Positions 35,040 through 44,821 are shown, counted from the stretch's first letter. The stretch is 64,000 bases of DNA from Mesostigma viride (GCA_009746045.1 RPFO01000080.1:10820923-10884922), one strand, 5' to 3'. The notes: generated by a model not told the origin, from the letters alone. Program-made: numbers and translations.

Positions 35040-36535
35040 GCATACCGCCACGGCAGTGGGCACCACTCTTCCGGCACGTCATCCACGGAGCGCGGGACCT
35101 TTGCAAAGAACTCCTCGTTGCGCTTCTGCATGTCCTGGCAGCCGGGCACGTCAGGTTTAAAAAAGATTCGCCCTTGGCCGCTGGGTAGGTCGAGAACCTT
35201 CTTCTTGATGCCCTTCATGAGCTTGGTGGTGATGAACTGCATGTCGATGGGAGCGGGAGGAGGAGCATCGGCCAGGCCATGCTTGGCCAGCAGGTCAGGG
35301 TCGACAGCACGCACCCCGTACAGAGGCCTCCCCTTAGCATCATGTTTGTATGGGGCGACCTTGACCTTGCCGCTGCGTGGCGCCTTCTCCTCTCGCATAC
35401 CTTCTGGCAGCCACGGCGTCACCGTTGCCTCCGTGGTACGATAGACAAACCACTCTTCATCGCTGCCCTCCACCCTGAAAAATGCCACATGATGCGGCTT
35501 CATTGACTGACCGACCTTCTCAGGCACCTCCTCCCCCACCTTGGCGCACCAGTCGCGTGAGCTGCACCATCGCAGCAGCTTGAGGCTTTTTAGGATGAGG
35601 AGGAATGGGCGGCAGTCCCATGCCTTCCCGAGCACCTTGACCTCCGTGCCCATTGGCACTGTGACATTGCAGCTACCGGCGAGGCTGCTGGAGTCGAATG
35701 CGGCGCGGATTGCGTCCACCCAGCTCTCCAGGGTCCCATACGCGTGCGCCTGCCCGGATGCGCCATCGACACCATGTGACATGGACCCGAGTAGGACACC
35801 AAACTTCTGATCGGTGTCCGCGTGGGTGTGCCCCCGGCGCATCCGGTGCATCTCGACCACATCGAAGACACCGATGTGGACGAGGTACCACGCAAAGAGC
35901 AGGACGGTGTAATTCCTGTTCTCACTGCCACCGTCAGCCTGCAGCACCAAGCAGCGTGGCCTGGGCTTCCCGGACTTGCTCCAGGGACGGTCACGCATCA
36001 CACATGCCAAGCAATGCATGAGCATCGTCACGGTCAGGCTTCCGGATAGGTTGTCGCACATCAGCACCCAGGGGAGGACCACAAACCAAAAGGCCTTGTA
36101 GCCATGCACGGGCGCGCAGAAGAGGGAGAACTGCACCATGTCTTTGCCATCCCAGTTCTTCGAGGCTTGGAGGAGCTTCGGCCAGAATGTCTTGGCGTGG
36201 TCCAGTTTGTCAATATTCATGGAGATGAACTCCCACACCAGCGCCAGATCCCGTCTCGTCCAGTAATTCTGGCGCGCAAAGCGCACCAGCGCGACGTGAA
36301 GCTGGATGAGATGCTTGATCAGCGCACGCTCACCTTCAGTCGCGGCGTACCTCAACAGCTGTCGCAGCTCGGCGCATGTCTCGCACTCGCCCGTGTTCCG
36401 GCTGTGTGGATTTACACACACCTTGGGCGATCCCTCGTAATAATTTCCCTCGCGGTAGCGATGCCACACGGCGTAGAAACCGTGGTAGCCCAGGATCATC
36501 GACCGCGCGGCCTTGTCATTCCAGGGAAGTCGCGC
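34787..36535 (-). CDS. Element X transposase, catalytic part (DUF7869-like, DDE-type)
   Basis: A 570-codon frame, with in-frame coding extending a little upstream into the next entry. Order of motifs: CETCAEL (zinc-type Cys pair); SMNIDKLDH (candidate first catalytic Asp on a beta-strand); LVLQADGGSENRN (second Asp with the Asn that often follows); RRGHTHADTDQKFG (conserved GHTH-x-D-x-DQ-F box, candidate third acid). From memory this matches proteins annotated as DUF7869, which look like RNase H-fold transposases; that assignment needs a search. The last ~95 residues (34787-35050) read through duplicated blocks A and B and may not be genuine; a GTATGC at the WRYACR codons could be a splice donor. 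Likely role: cutting and joining of X ends. Confidence 0.78.
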   Translation of the reverse strand, partial: ARLPWNDKAARSMILGYHGFYAVWHRYREGNYYEGSPKVCVNPHSRNTGECETCAELRQLLRYAATEGERALIKHLIQLHVALVRFARQNYWTRRDLALVWEFISMNIDKLDHAKTFWPKLLQASKNWDGKDMVQFSLFCAPVHGYKAFWFVVLPWVLMCDNLSGSLTVTMLMHCLACVMRDRPWSKSGKPRPRCLVLQADGGSENRNYTVLLFAWYLVHIGVFDVVEMHRMRRGHTHADTDQKFGVLLGSMSHGVDGASGQAHAYGTLESWVDAIRAAFDSSSLAGSCNVTVPMGTEVKVLGKAWDCRPFLLILKSLKLLRWCSSRDWCAKVGEEVPEKVGQSMKPHHVAFFRVEGSDEEWFVYRTTEATVTPWLPEGMREEKAPRSGKVKVAPYKHDAKGRPLYGVRAVDPDLLAKHGLADAPPPAPIDMQFITTKLMKGIKKKVLDLPSGQGRIFFKPDVPGCQDMQKRNEEFFAKVPRSVDDVPEEWCPLPWRYACRVCVPLYPSLSLGRHIHSNRVLLCVIHYINNVEMIGVVLDGTTTFMTRAAQPADIYIMKIAIMLYDESNAQTIHSITFDKLQ

Positions 36536-37320
36536 TCCGCATCCTCCACGTACATGCTATGCATGTGAGTTATCGGCATGGCGTCCATGTACACCACGTC
36601 GGGCCGCGCAGGGTCACAGTCACCTAGATCCCTCACCAGGTTGCTGATCCACCTTGCTGCATACTCCGTGGCATCGGAGCGCCCCTTGACCCGCTCACGT
36701 CGCTCAGCATCCGCACGCGCACGCAGCAGCTGGTATTGGCCGACGTCATCACGGGCATCGAAAAACTGGGTCGAATGTGCGATGCACTTTACCACCTTGT
36801 TCCAGCCTGAAGAGTCAATGCCAAGGAGTTTGCGCATCGCAGTTGCGCACGCACTGAGGGTGACGGTTTGACGGCGAGGCCCGTCGCCGAGCTTGACGTC
36901 CACATGCACTTGACCCGTGATCGTGATGGTGCAGTGCCCACCCACCTCTGAGGGCTTCACCCGAATGTTGCCCACACCTACAGAGCGGATGATGCTGTTA
37001 AGTCGTTGAGTGCGTGCCTTGTCTGAGAGACTGTAAAAGTCCTCGCGCACGGCTGTCCACACGTCCGGGTTCGCGAGAAGACTGTCGTACGTCGTGAGGC
37101 AGTGGTTGCTGCACTTGCAGCTGCGGTCGTTGTGCCAATCAGCATTAACGGCAGCCACCTTCTTCTTTTTAAGCTCGCTTCCCGTCTGCTTGCCAGGACG
37201 CTTCGGCCGAGATGGCGCGTCTGCAGATGGGTGCATCGGGTCTCCGTCATGGTACGCAAAATCATCATCGTCGTCCGAGTCGGAGACAATACCTCCGTCC
37301 CACTCGACATGTTCGGCCAT
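36496..37320 (-). CDS. Element X transposase, N-terminal part
   Basis: A 274-codon frame from ATG at 37318-37320. It has an acidic start (a run of Asp at about residue 16), a basic patch with four Lys (about residue 51, possible nuclear signal), then CKCSNHC (three Cys) and a conserved region ending HSTQFFDAR. It is homologous to the protein at 50437-51099. It overlaps the catalytic frame by an ATGA. In the other frame the codons just upstream (W-N-D-K-A-A-R-S) join smoothly to the catalytic part, so a single missing base in TTCCCTGG (about 36533-36540) best explains the split. I therefore treat both as one gene of about 830 codons. Confidence 0.78.
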   Translation of the reverse strand: MAEHVEWDGGIVSDSDDDDDFAYHDGDPMHPSADAPSRPKRPGKQTGSELKKKKVAAVNADWHNDRSCKCSNHCLTTYDSLLANPDVWTAVREDFYSLSDKARTQRLNSIIRSVGVGNIRVKPSEVGGHCTITITGQVHVDVKLGDGPRRQTVTLSACATAMRKLLGIDSSGWNKVVKCIAHSTQFFDARDDVGQYQLLRARADAERRERVKGRSDATEYAARWISNLVRDLGDCDPARPDVVYMDAMPITHMHSMYVEDAERDFPGMTRPRGR

Positions 37321-37779
37321 TTTGCTATCCTAGCCTTTATCTCTAACGTTTATAAAAGTTTCAACCTAAACCAAAAGCAGGACTCCCCCGGCGCTGAATG
37401 GATGCCGGACCTCATAAGAGTAAGCAGCTCAGCGCCTATTACTGTCCTGTGTAAACCTAATCCCATTTTTGTCATCAATGCTAACAACTCGTCTCCAAAT
37501 CAACTACGTCGGCTATTTTTCGGCTCCGTGCCTATTCATTTCGGCGTCACTTGTTAAACCACAAAATAATATCCTGCAGTCAGCCTTGTCTGCCATAAAT
37601 CCAACTATAAACTGCTAAGGTACCGAAAGCTTCACGGCTATTTACGTAATAATGATGTGCCGCCAGGGCACGCACTGAAGACTTGAACGCAGGCGCCCCT
37701 GTTGGCAGTCACGTGGCGAAGTCGTTGCAACAACTTGCCTAAGCAGCGAACAGCTGGGGAACTTGCCGCCAAAATGTAC

Positions 37780-38285
37780 GCAGCCTGCCTCGGCAGCTGG
37801 GGAAGTAACTACTTGCGTCTTGCGGCCAAGATACGCAGCCTGCCTCGAGAGGGCTGCGTATCTTTGCCGCAGCCTGCCTCACCAGCTAAAAACCTTGCGG
37901 CCAAGATACGCAGCCTGCCTCCTCGAGAATTAGCTGGTGAGGCAGGCTGCGGCCAAGATACGCAGCCTGCCTCGGCAGCTGGGGAAGTAACTACTTGCGT
38001 CTTGCGGCCAAGATACGCAGCCTGCCTCGAGAGTCGAGGCAGGCTGCGTATCTTGGCCGCAAGACGCAAGTAGTTACCCTGGCAGCCAAATGACCAGCTA
38101 AAAACCTTGCGGCCAAGATACGCAGCCTGCCTCCTCGAGGATATCCTCGAGGAGGCAGGCTGCGTATCTTGGCCGCAAGGTTTTTAGCTGGTGAGGCAGG
38201 CTGCGGCAAAGATACGCAGCCCTCTCGAGGCAGGCTGCGTATCTTGGCCGCAAGACGCAAGTAGTTACCCAGCTGCAGCCAAATG
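37780..38285. repeat. Palindromic block between divergent genes of X
   Basis: Alternating forward and inverted copies of a ~50-bp core containing TTGCGGCCAAGATACGCAGC followed by CTGCCTC. Clear snap-backs occur around the CTCGAGAGTCGAGG centre (38022-38040) and the CCTCGAGGATATCCTCGAGG centre (38133-38152), with arms of 40 bp or more. It lies in the 1.1 kb gap between the transposase start (37320) and the PHD gene start (38465). It could serve as promoter, transposase binding region or silencing trigger; none is proven. Confidence 0.92.
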
Positions 38286-38464
38286 ACGCCGCAGCCTCTT
38301 GCCTAAACGTAAGTTATATTCAAAGTTCCAGATCCCGCGCAAATTGACTCGATACATTGCAGCGTGCAGCGCCCAGCAAACGAAGGTTAAATCGCAGCCG
38401 GCACCATTGGAAGGTTGCGTGCAATCTTTGTCTATTTTCCGGTGGTTAAATCTGTAGCAAGCGA

Positions 38465-41218
38465 ATGCAGGGGTCAAGCGGCCCCTGCTATGCAGGGAAT
38501 AGATGCAAGAAATTGCCCGGCGCTGATCATGCAACCGGATTTGATAGTGTCGACAAAAATGAGCTGCTGGGCGGAGCCAACCACCCATGCTCAGGCCAGT
38601 GTGGCAAGCACTTGCATGGGCTGTGCACCGGGATGTTTAGGGATGCATCGGCGGGTGAGGATGGCACAGAGTGGACTTGCCAGGAGTGTGGCGGCCCTTG
38701 GCCGCCTACCGCCATCACCAAGGAGGCCTCGCCTGTCGATTTTAAGGAAAAGGTGGTCGACGCCCAACTGGCCGGCCTTGGTGCTCTTTATTCGCTGGGC
38801 GGCAAGGGCAAGGTCGTTAAGGTTCCATCACGGAAACTCGTTAAGCTAGCCAAAGTCGTGGATGGAAGGGTCGACGATGGTGAGCTGGGTTCTGGTGATA
38901 ATATTGACGAGGGTCATGTCGATGATGATGCAACGGGTGGTGGCGTCGAGGAGAAGAACGGCCCAGGCGGTGTTGCGCTTGGTGGTGGCGTCGAGGAGGA
39001 GAGCGGCGCAGGCGGCAATGGTGCGATGGGTGATGGCGAGGAGGAGAAGAACGGCCCAGGCGGCAATGGTGCGATGGGTGATGGCGAGGAGGAAAAGAAC
39101 GGCGCAGGCGGCAAGGGTGCGATGGGTGATGGCGAGGAGGAAAAGAACGGCGCAGGCGGCGAGGGTGCGATGGGTGATGGCGAGGAGGAAAAGAACGGCG
39201 CAGGCGGCAAGGGTGCGATGGGTGATGGCGAGGAGGAAAAGAACGGCGCAGGCGGCAAGGGTGCGATGGGTGATGGCAATCAGGACAAGAGCGGCCAAGG
39301 TGATGCAGCTTTGCGTGCTGCGATGGGCCCCACGGTTGGCAAGCATGCTGTTGGCGGCGCGCACATTCCCGTGGTTGAGCGCGACGCCTCCAAGAAGGAG
39401 AACACCCCGGGCCCTGCAGCTGGTACCTTTCGGGCTTCGGCGTCGCGTCATTTCGATGTCGGCGACACAAGAAAAGAACTAGCTTTTTCTCCTCCACCGG
39501 CAGGGCCGGGGATGCACAAAACACCAGGCGGTGCTTCCACCAGCGACAGCGAGGATGATATCGTGGCCCTTGCAATCCCCGAATGGCCTCATGTGGGGGT
39601 GGTAGTGGGGGCAATCGCGAGCTCGTCAATCTGCGCGCATTTTGTGAGGCAGAGCCGCTACAAGAAATTTAAAAACTTGCTCGACCGACTCAAAGGCAGC
39701 CCAACCAGGCGACCGTCCGCGATCGGATTTTTCGACGCAGTGGTCATCGTTGTCAACGACAAGAATGCCACCACGTTTCCCACTACCCTGGGGTTGGAGC
39801 ACAAGGGCGTTCTCCCATCATCCGCTTGGAATGAGGACATGCAGGCGGTGATGAGTTGGGCCATCAAGAACAAGGCGGACCTGCTGCCCCAGATATTGAG
39901 TGCTGGCCCACCGCCATTCATCATGTCCGCTGAGCAGTTTCCAGGATCGGCCCTCTTGGCGAAATACCCGGCTACGCTGCCACGTCTGCCAGCTTGCATA
40001 ACACAAGACTCTGACATGCCCGACCCACAAATTGCAGGGCTGCCCGCGTTGCAGGAGGTCACCAACCTGCATGGGCGCGGCAAGCGCATCGTGAGCAAGC
40101 AGCCTGCCAAAGAAGCTGCGGCGACGAAACCAGTCAAGCGCCAGCGCCGCTCAGAAAACGGCTCAGCGCCTGCCAAGCAGCCTGACGCCCCGGCTGAAAA
40201 TTCGAAGGGGATGGCAGCGCTGCTGCAGCAATTCGACAGCATGATGAAGCAGCAACAGCAACAGCAACTGCAGCAATTTAATGCCATGATGACAAAGCTG
40301 CAGCAGCAGCAGCAGCAACAACAGCAGCAACAGCAGCGACTGCTGCAGAAGCATAAAGAGGCGGCGGCGGCAGTGGCAGCGGGGGCGGCAGCCGCCGCAC
40401 CCACCAAAGCAGCGGTGGCGGCAGCCGGTGTGCCCACCACGGCAGCGGCGGCAGCGGCGGCAGCGGTGGCAGCGGCGGCAGCGGTGCCGGCAGCCAGTGC
40501 GCCCCCTGCGGCAACAGCGGCAGCGGTGCCGGCACCAGACTATGCGCCACGCGAGGCGCCGCGCATGTATGTGCCATACGAATCTGCGCCACGCGAGGCG
40601 CCGCGCATGTATGTGCCACGCGAATCTGCGCCACGCGAGGCGCCGCGCATGTATGTGCCATACGAATCTGCGCCACGCGAGGCGCCGCGCATGTATGTGC
40701 CATGCGAATCTGCGCCGCGCATGTATGTGCCATGCGAATCTGCGCCACGCGAGGCGCCGCGCATGTATGTGCCAAGCGAATCTGCGCCACGCGAGGCACC
40801 GCGCATGTATGTGCCGTACGAATCTGCGCCACGCGAGGCACCGCGCATGTATGTGCCATGTGAATCTGCGCCACGCGAGGCGCCGCCCATGTATGTGCCA
40901 TGCGAATCTGCGCCACGCGAGGCACCGCGCATGTATGTGCCATGTGAATCTGCGCCACGCGAGGCACCGCGCATGTATGTGCCGTACGAATCTACGCCAC
41001 GCGAGGCGCCGCGCATGTATGTGCAATACGAATCTGCGCCACGCGAGGCGCCGCGCATGTATGTGCCATGTGAATCTGCGCCACGCGAGGCGCCGCGCAT
41101 GTATGTGCCATGTGAATCTGCGCCACGCGAGGCGCCGCGCATGTATGTGCCATGTGAATCTGCGCCACGCGAGGCGCCGCGCATGTATGTGCCATACGAA
41201 TTTGCGCCACCGCGTTAG
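38465..41218 (+). CDS. Element X PHD-finger protein, 917 aa, highly repetitive
   Basis: Starts at ATG 38465, or less likely at the in-frame upstream region. Residues ~8-78 hold Cys-x5-Cys ... CSGQCGKHLHGLC ... WTCQEC, i.e. C4-H-C3 with the Trp two residues before the last Cys pair, as in PHD fingers. Then come acidic/Gly repeats of 16 aa (GAMGDGEEEKNGAGG type, ~residues 185-275), a conserved-looking domain (~364-540), a basic KPVKRQRR patch (~557), a Gln-rich tract (~592-627), an Ala-rich tract (~632-688), and sixteen 14-aa APREAPRMYVPYES repeats (one shortened) to the end. The homolog at 48990-49478 keeps the PHD finger. PHD fingers often read histone H3 tails, so a chromatin-targeting role is plausible but inferred. 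It diverges from the transposase. Confidence 0.8.
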   Translation: MQGSSGPCYAGNRCKKLPGADHATGFDSVDKNELLGGANHPCSGQCGKHLHGLCTGMFRDASAGEDGTEWTCQECGGPWPPTAITKEASPVDFKEKVVDAQLAGLGALYSLGGKGKVVKVPSRKLVKLAKVVDGRVDDGELGSGDNIDEGHVDDDATGGGVEEKNGPGGVALGGGVEEESGAGGNGAMGDGEEEKNGPGGNGAMGDGEEEKNGAGGKGAMGDGEEEKNGAGGEGAMGDGEEEKNGAGGKGAMGDGEEEKNGAGGKGAMGDGNQDKSGQGDAALRAAMGPTVGKHAVGGAHIPVVERDASKKENTPGPAAGTFRASASRHFDVGDTRKELAFSPPPAGPGMHKTPGGASTSDSEDDIVALAIPEWPHVGVVVGAIASSSICAHFVRQSRYKKFKNLLDRLKGSPTRRPSAIGFFDAVVIVVNDKNATTFPTTLGLEHKGVLPSSAWNEDMQAVMSWAIKNKADLLPQILSAGPPPFIMSAEQFPGSALLAKYPATLPRLPACITQDSDMPDPQIAGLPALQEVTNLHGRGKRIVSKQPAKEAAATKPVKRQRRSENGSAPAKQPDAPAENSKGMAALLQQFDSMMKQQQQQQLQQFNAMMTKLQQQQQQQQQQQQRLLQKHKEAAAAVAAGAAAAAPTKAAVAAAGVPTTAAAAAAAAVAAAAAVPAASAPPAATAAAVPAPDYAPREAPRMYVPYESAPREAPRMYVPRESAPREAPRMYVPYESAPREAPRMYVPCESAPRMYVPCESAPREAPRMYVPSESAPREAPRMYVPYESAPREAPRMYVPCESAPREAPPMYVPCESAPREAPRMYVPCESAPREAPRMYVPYESTPREAPRMYVQYESAPREAPRMYVPCESAPREAPRMYVPCESAPREAPRMYVPCESAPREAPRMYVPYEFAPPR

Positions 41219-41311
41219 CGTCCCAACAGGACCTTGTGACTAATTATTACTAGAATAACCCGCTGGCTCCGCCCAGCCCAAAGCAGGGTCCCTTTTTTTG
41301 GCAGTAATTTG

Positions 41312-41907
41312 CCCCGCTGCCCGCAGCCCGCTGCCCGCTGCCCGCTGCCCGCTGCCCGCTGCCCGCTGCCCGCTGCGCGCTGCCCGCTGCCCGCTGCCCG
41401 CTGCCCGCTGCCCGCTGCCCGCTGCCCGCTGCCCGCTGCCCGCTGCCCGCTGCGCGCTGCCCTCTGCCCGCTGCCCGCTGCCCGCTGCCCGCTGCCCGCT
41501 GCCCGCTGCCCGCTGCCCGCTGCCCGCTGCCCGCTGCCCGCTGCCCGCTGCCCGCTGCCCGCTGCTCGCTGCCCGCTGCCCGCTGCGCGTTGCCCGCTGC
41601 CCGCTGCCCGCTGCGCGTTGCCCGCTGCCCGCTGCCCGCTGCCCGCTGCCCGCTTCCCGCTGCCCGCTGCCCGCTGCCCGCTGCCCGCTGCCCGCTGCCC
41701 GCTGCCCGCTGCCCGCTGCCCGCTGCCCGCTGCGCGCTGCCCGCTGCCCGCTGCCCGCTGCGCGTTGCCCGCTGCCCGCTGCCCGCTGCGCGTTGCCCGC
41801 TGCACGCTGCACGCTGCCCGCTGCCCGCTGCGCGTTGCCCGCTGCCCGCTGCGCGCTGCCCGCTGCCCGCTGCCCGCTGCGCGTTGCCCGCTGCCCGCTG
41901 CTCGCTG
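41312..41907. repeat. (CCCGCTG)n minisatellite near right end of X
   Basis: About 85 copies of the heptamer CCCGCTG, with occasional GCGCTG, GCGTTG and CACGCTG variants. Seven is not a multiple of three, so all frames stay open and encode artificial Cys/Pro/Leu/Ala repeats. It follows the PHD gene stop by about 95 bp. Confidence 0.97.
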
Positions 41908-42365
41908 GAATAGGATGTTTTATGACATGCTTAGATCACCGCCCATTCATGCATTATAGGACATGGCATTATTATTAAGAGCAACATCATGGGTATTGTG
42001 GTAGTGCAACATCTTGGCTAATCAGGACAACGATTTATTTCTCAGACAACTAGTAACGGCTTGTACTTACACGACGTTGGACCGCCTTGCGTCAAGGAAT
42101 AGTTGTCTCACTTAATCTATGCTCACGTGACGCAGTCTACATGATTACTAATTACTTTTAATAAATTAATTGATGTGCATTGTGCATAACTCAATGGTGA
42201 GAACATTTGTGTATTCACATACATACACGTGAAACAAGACGGCAGTTATATACACATAAAAACAGTTGAATCCCATTCAAAAAATTATCATGCAGAAGCA
42301 AGCATGCGTAAGGCACCAATAAGCTAATGTTTTCACGCTTTGGCTGCAGGACTGTCCTAAATGGA
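41908..42365. other. Element X right subterminal region
   Basis: AT-rich, no gene seen. Ends in GGCTGCAGGACTGTCCTAAA and then the right inverted repeat. Confidence 0.55.
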
Positions 42366-42395
42366 CAAATCTGTCCTAACCCAAACAAACCACCA
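42366..42395 (-). repeat. Element X right terminal inverted repeat
   Basis: Read on the minus strand, begins TGGTGGTTTGTTTGGG. It is preceded on the plus strand by GGCTGCAGGACTGTCCTAAA. The flanking CTT follows at 42396-42398. Confidence 0.93.
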
Positions 42396-42398
42396 CTT

Positions 42399-43514
42399 CC
42401 TCTTCAGCACAAATCTCAAAGCAAGCTTCCTTGATGCTGGGGGACGTCTGTCTGTTGGTGCAGCACACTCAAACTGCAACCACTCCTCCAATGCCTTGGA
42501 GAAGGCGAGCTTCCAAGCCTCAAACAAAGTAGGCGAGCTCATCTCTTGGACTAGCTGGTCATATGTCAAAGGAGAGTGTGCAGCAAGGCTCCTGTGAGTT
42601 ATGCCAATACTGCTGGGGTGCAACACAGCTGGAATCACCAAACTGGCTGCTGGGGGCACCTCCCCTTCATCCCATTTTACACCCTTGACCGGCTTGGCCC
42701 TGCACCTGACTGGAAATGTTGTCCTGAAATTTTCTAGGGGAATCATCCCCCAGCCATCTCTTCTCAGAGCTGTAGCTCTGATAGAAATCCCAGGATTGCC
42801 CAGAAAATTCTGACCCAAAATCACAGGGCCATCATAGTCCTCTAGGACAAGGAAGGTCACATCCACACCCATGACAGGGGCAGTAACCTCTCCCAACACC
42901 CTCAGATGCGTCCTACCACTGAAATCAGACACCCAGGGGCAACTTGGTTCTCCGACCAGCAGTTCTCCTGTATGCTGAGGTCCCATGACAGAAACCTGTG
43001 CATTGGTATCTATCTCCATGGCAGCTACCTCAGGTTCATCCAACTGGATAAGCTTGGACACCTTAGGTTCCTTCTTGGCTCTTTGCAAAGCCTGTACAAT
43101 ATCTGATAGACGCACACCCCTAGGCCTGGTGTCGGGCCGTTCCGGAGGTGCAGCCTGTCCGCCTGCTTGCCCAACCACCGTATGTGAAGGTACCCCAGGG
43201 GCCGGGCCAGGGTCACCCTGAGGGCTCGATACAGCTGTAGCACCCTGATCAGGAAGTTCCACGTCAACCCCGCCTTGTACACCAACGGGCACCTGGAAGA
43301 GGTCTCCTTGATTACCTCCCCGGGGACGGATCTTTGACCAGGACAGACGGTGCACTGCTTGGGAGCCATCAATGGCCACCCAGCACTTATGGCCAGCGGC
43401 TTCTACTCGGGTCACCACCCCATCTTGCCAGCTGCCACGTTTCCCTGGAAAGCTTGGCTCCTTCCACACAACAACCTGTTGTCCAACGTTAGGTTCTAGG
43501 ACACTCCAGCCCTT
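42399..43514 (-). pseudogene. Copia-like pol: integrase end, retropepsin-like domain, RT N-terminus
   Basis: On the minus strand the order is: an SH3-like integrase C-terminal stretch (VGQQVVVWKEPSF ... VAIDGSQAVHRLSW), a Pro/Gly-rich linker, a retropepsin-like domain (EIDTNAQVSVM, where DTNA replaces the usual DTGA, ending VILGQNFL), and an RT N-terminal region (FEAWKLAFSKALEEW ... LRFVLKRK). X interrupts right after the last Lys. At the other end the 5-bp duplication CCCTT marks insertion of the gag-only LTR element. Longer open reading beyond both points is only read-through into the insertions. A retropepsin between integrase and RT is not the usual Copia order. Confidence 0.82.
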
Positions 43515-44213
43515 TGTTAGAATTATATTCTGTCCGATGGCTTTCTTACGCTGAACAGTTACGGCCGATTTACAATATATGGCCGAGACGTTTACGCGTG
43601 AATGAATCTGTACTAGTGTGACGGAATCTTTTTCAGACGTACCTATATTTTCAGTCCACTTGGTCAAAGTCCGATGTAGTATAAATCGGCACTCAATATA
43701 TTTTCCAGCACTGTTTGCTGTCATCCGTAACGTACCGAGCACTGTCCTGCCGGTACTGTAGCCGTCGTACAAATTTGCCTGGATCCGCGCTTCGCGCCGA
43801 CCCCTTTTTCACTTAGTGCTGCCCTGGAGGCGCAATGTCCTTGTACTTGCATACTAGTGACCCAACGCATCATGTGTGTTGATGCAAGCCACCCACGTTT
43901 TGTGTGGCGGCTGGCCTGCACCCTAACTGTGCCGTAGATTTTTTACTAAATCGACGGCTATAGGGACGGTGTGCTTTTCCACATAATGTTGCTCTGGCAA
44001 TTTGTCCTGTAAGCCTTGACATGCTAAGCTATGGCAGCTGGCCGCCCCATGGCCGCAGCCTAGACTATGTTGGATGAATGATTAAACGAATATTACCAAT
44101 GAATTCGCCTCATTTTTCTCCATAAGTCAAAGGTCTTCAAGTACCGGAACTTTCCTCCGATAGCCAGCATTTATTGTGCAAGCTAGGAGAAGTTTTTGGC
44201 CATTTTCCTGACA
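43515..44213 (+). repeat. 5' LTR of gag-only element
   Basis: Begins TGTTAGAATTATATTCTG and ends TTTTCCTGACA. It contains a TATAAATCGG box at about 43680. Confidence 0.95.
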
Positions 44214-44232
44214 TGGTATCGGCTGCATAAGC
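44214..44232 (+). promoter_or_regulatory. Primer-binding site of gag-only element
   Basis: TGGTATCGGCTGCATAAGC directly follows the LTR. TGGTATC matches the 3' end complement of initiator Met-tRNA, the usual plant Copia primer. Confidence 0.75.
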
Positions 44233-44821
44233 TACGATTCGCTTTTGACCACTCAACAAATCGTAAGCCGGCCCTCTGCGGATTTTGCTGGCCCATATTT
44301 CTCTTCCTGCAGCTTTCTTTTGGAATTTTGGATGTCTAGGCATGTCTGGGCTTGATCACCCCAGCATAGACTTGGTGCAAGTAACTTTTGAATTCCAAGG
44401 CAAGAGAGCCATTGTGGCCATCAATCCGGTACAGGCAAGACGCTGGGTTATTGAGATTATTAGGGATACATACGATTCACCACAGGGGGAGTGTCCCCTG
44501 GACTTTGTAATCCTGAATACCCTGATTGGTTCTTACCTCCAATATCTTCAAAGTGAGGGAGCAGATATCGACTGAGCAACGAGACCTTTTGTTGGTTTCT
44601 TGTGAGCACTCCTACTGTGCTCCTGTTTTGACGCGTTGCGACTGTGCGGCACTCTGCTATTTCCATATCCAGTGTGACCTGGTGCCTGGCCTGCCCTGTC
44701 ACTGGTCTTAATCCGAGTTGTAGTCGCGTTTGCTGCGTCCCACCTTTTTTTTTCTGGAGCTATCCTTTCTGCTGCAATTACACTGTACTGGTGTGGTGAC
44801 TACTTTGTGGAGAGCTGAACC

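Larger units (their letters stand above)
29418..42395. mobile_element. Element X: 13.0 kb DNA transposon with DUF7869-like transposase and PHD protein
   Basis: Bounded by inverted repeats 29418-29447 and 42366-42395, identical over 29 of 30 bp (outermost base differs), beginning GGTGGTTTGTTTGGG and continuing TTAGGACAGATTTG. CTT flanks both ends (29415-29417, 42396-42398). It interrupts the Copia RT: the codon AAG (CTT on the plus strand) is in phase on both sides, so removing X plus one CTT leaves an uninterrupted frame. Cargo: a 712-aa protein (minus), the transposase (minus), and a PHD-finger protein (plus) diverging from the transposase over a palindromic spacer. Three-base duplications occur in CACTA and PIF/Harbinger elements, but the termini are not CACTA and the transposase is not of either type by its motifs. 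Close-in motifs CTGTCCTAAAT lie near both ends. Confidence 0.9.

Noticed and set aside
38841-41184. Minus-strand frames opposite the PHD gene
   Set aside because: They are antisense to its repeats; only the plus strand has the PHD finger and a non-repetitive domain.
41215-41978. Cys/Pro/Ala/Arg repeat proteins
   Set aside because: They are translations of the CCCGCTG heptamer array in all frames.
29418-42395. CACTA or PIF/Harbinger element
   Set aside because: The 3-bp duplication fits both, but ends are GGGTGG/TGGTGG and transposase motifs are of neither type.
29418-42395. Maverick/Polinton or virus-like element
   Set aside because: No DNA polymerase B, packaging ATPase or capsid genes are seen.
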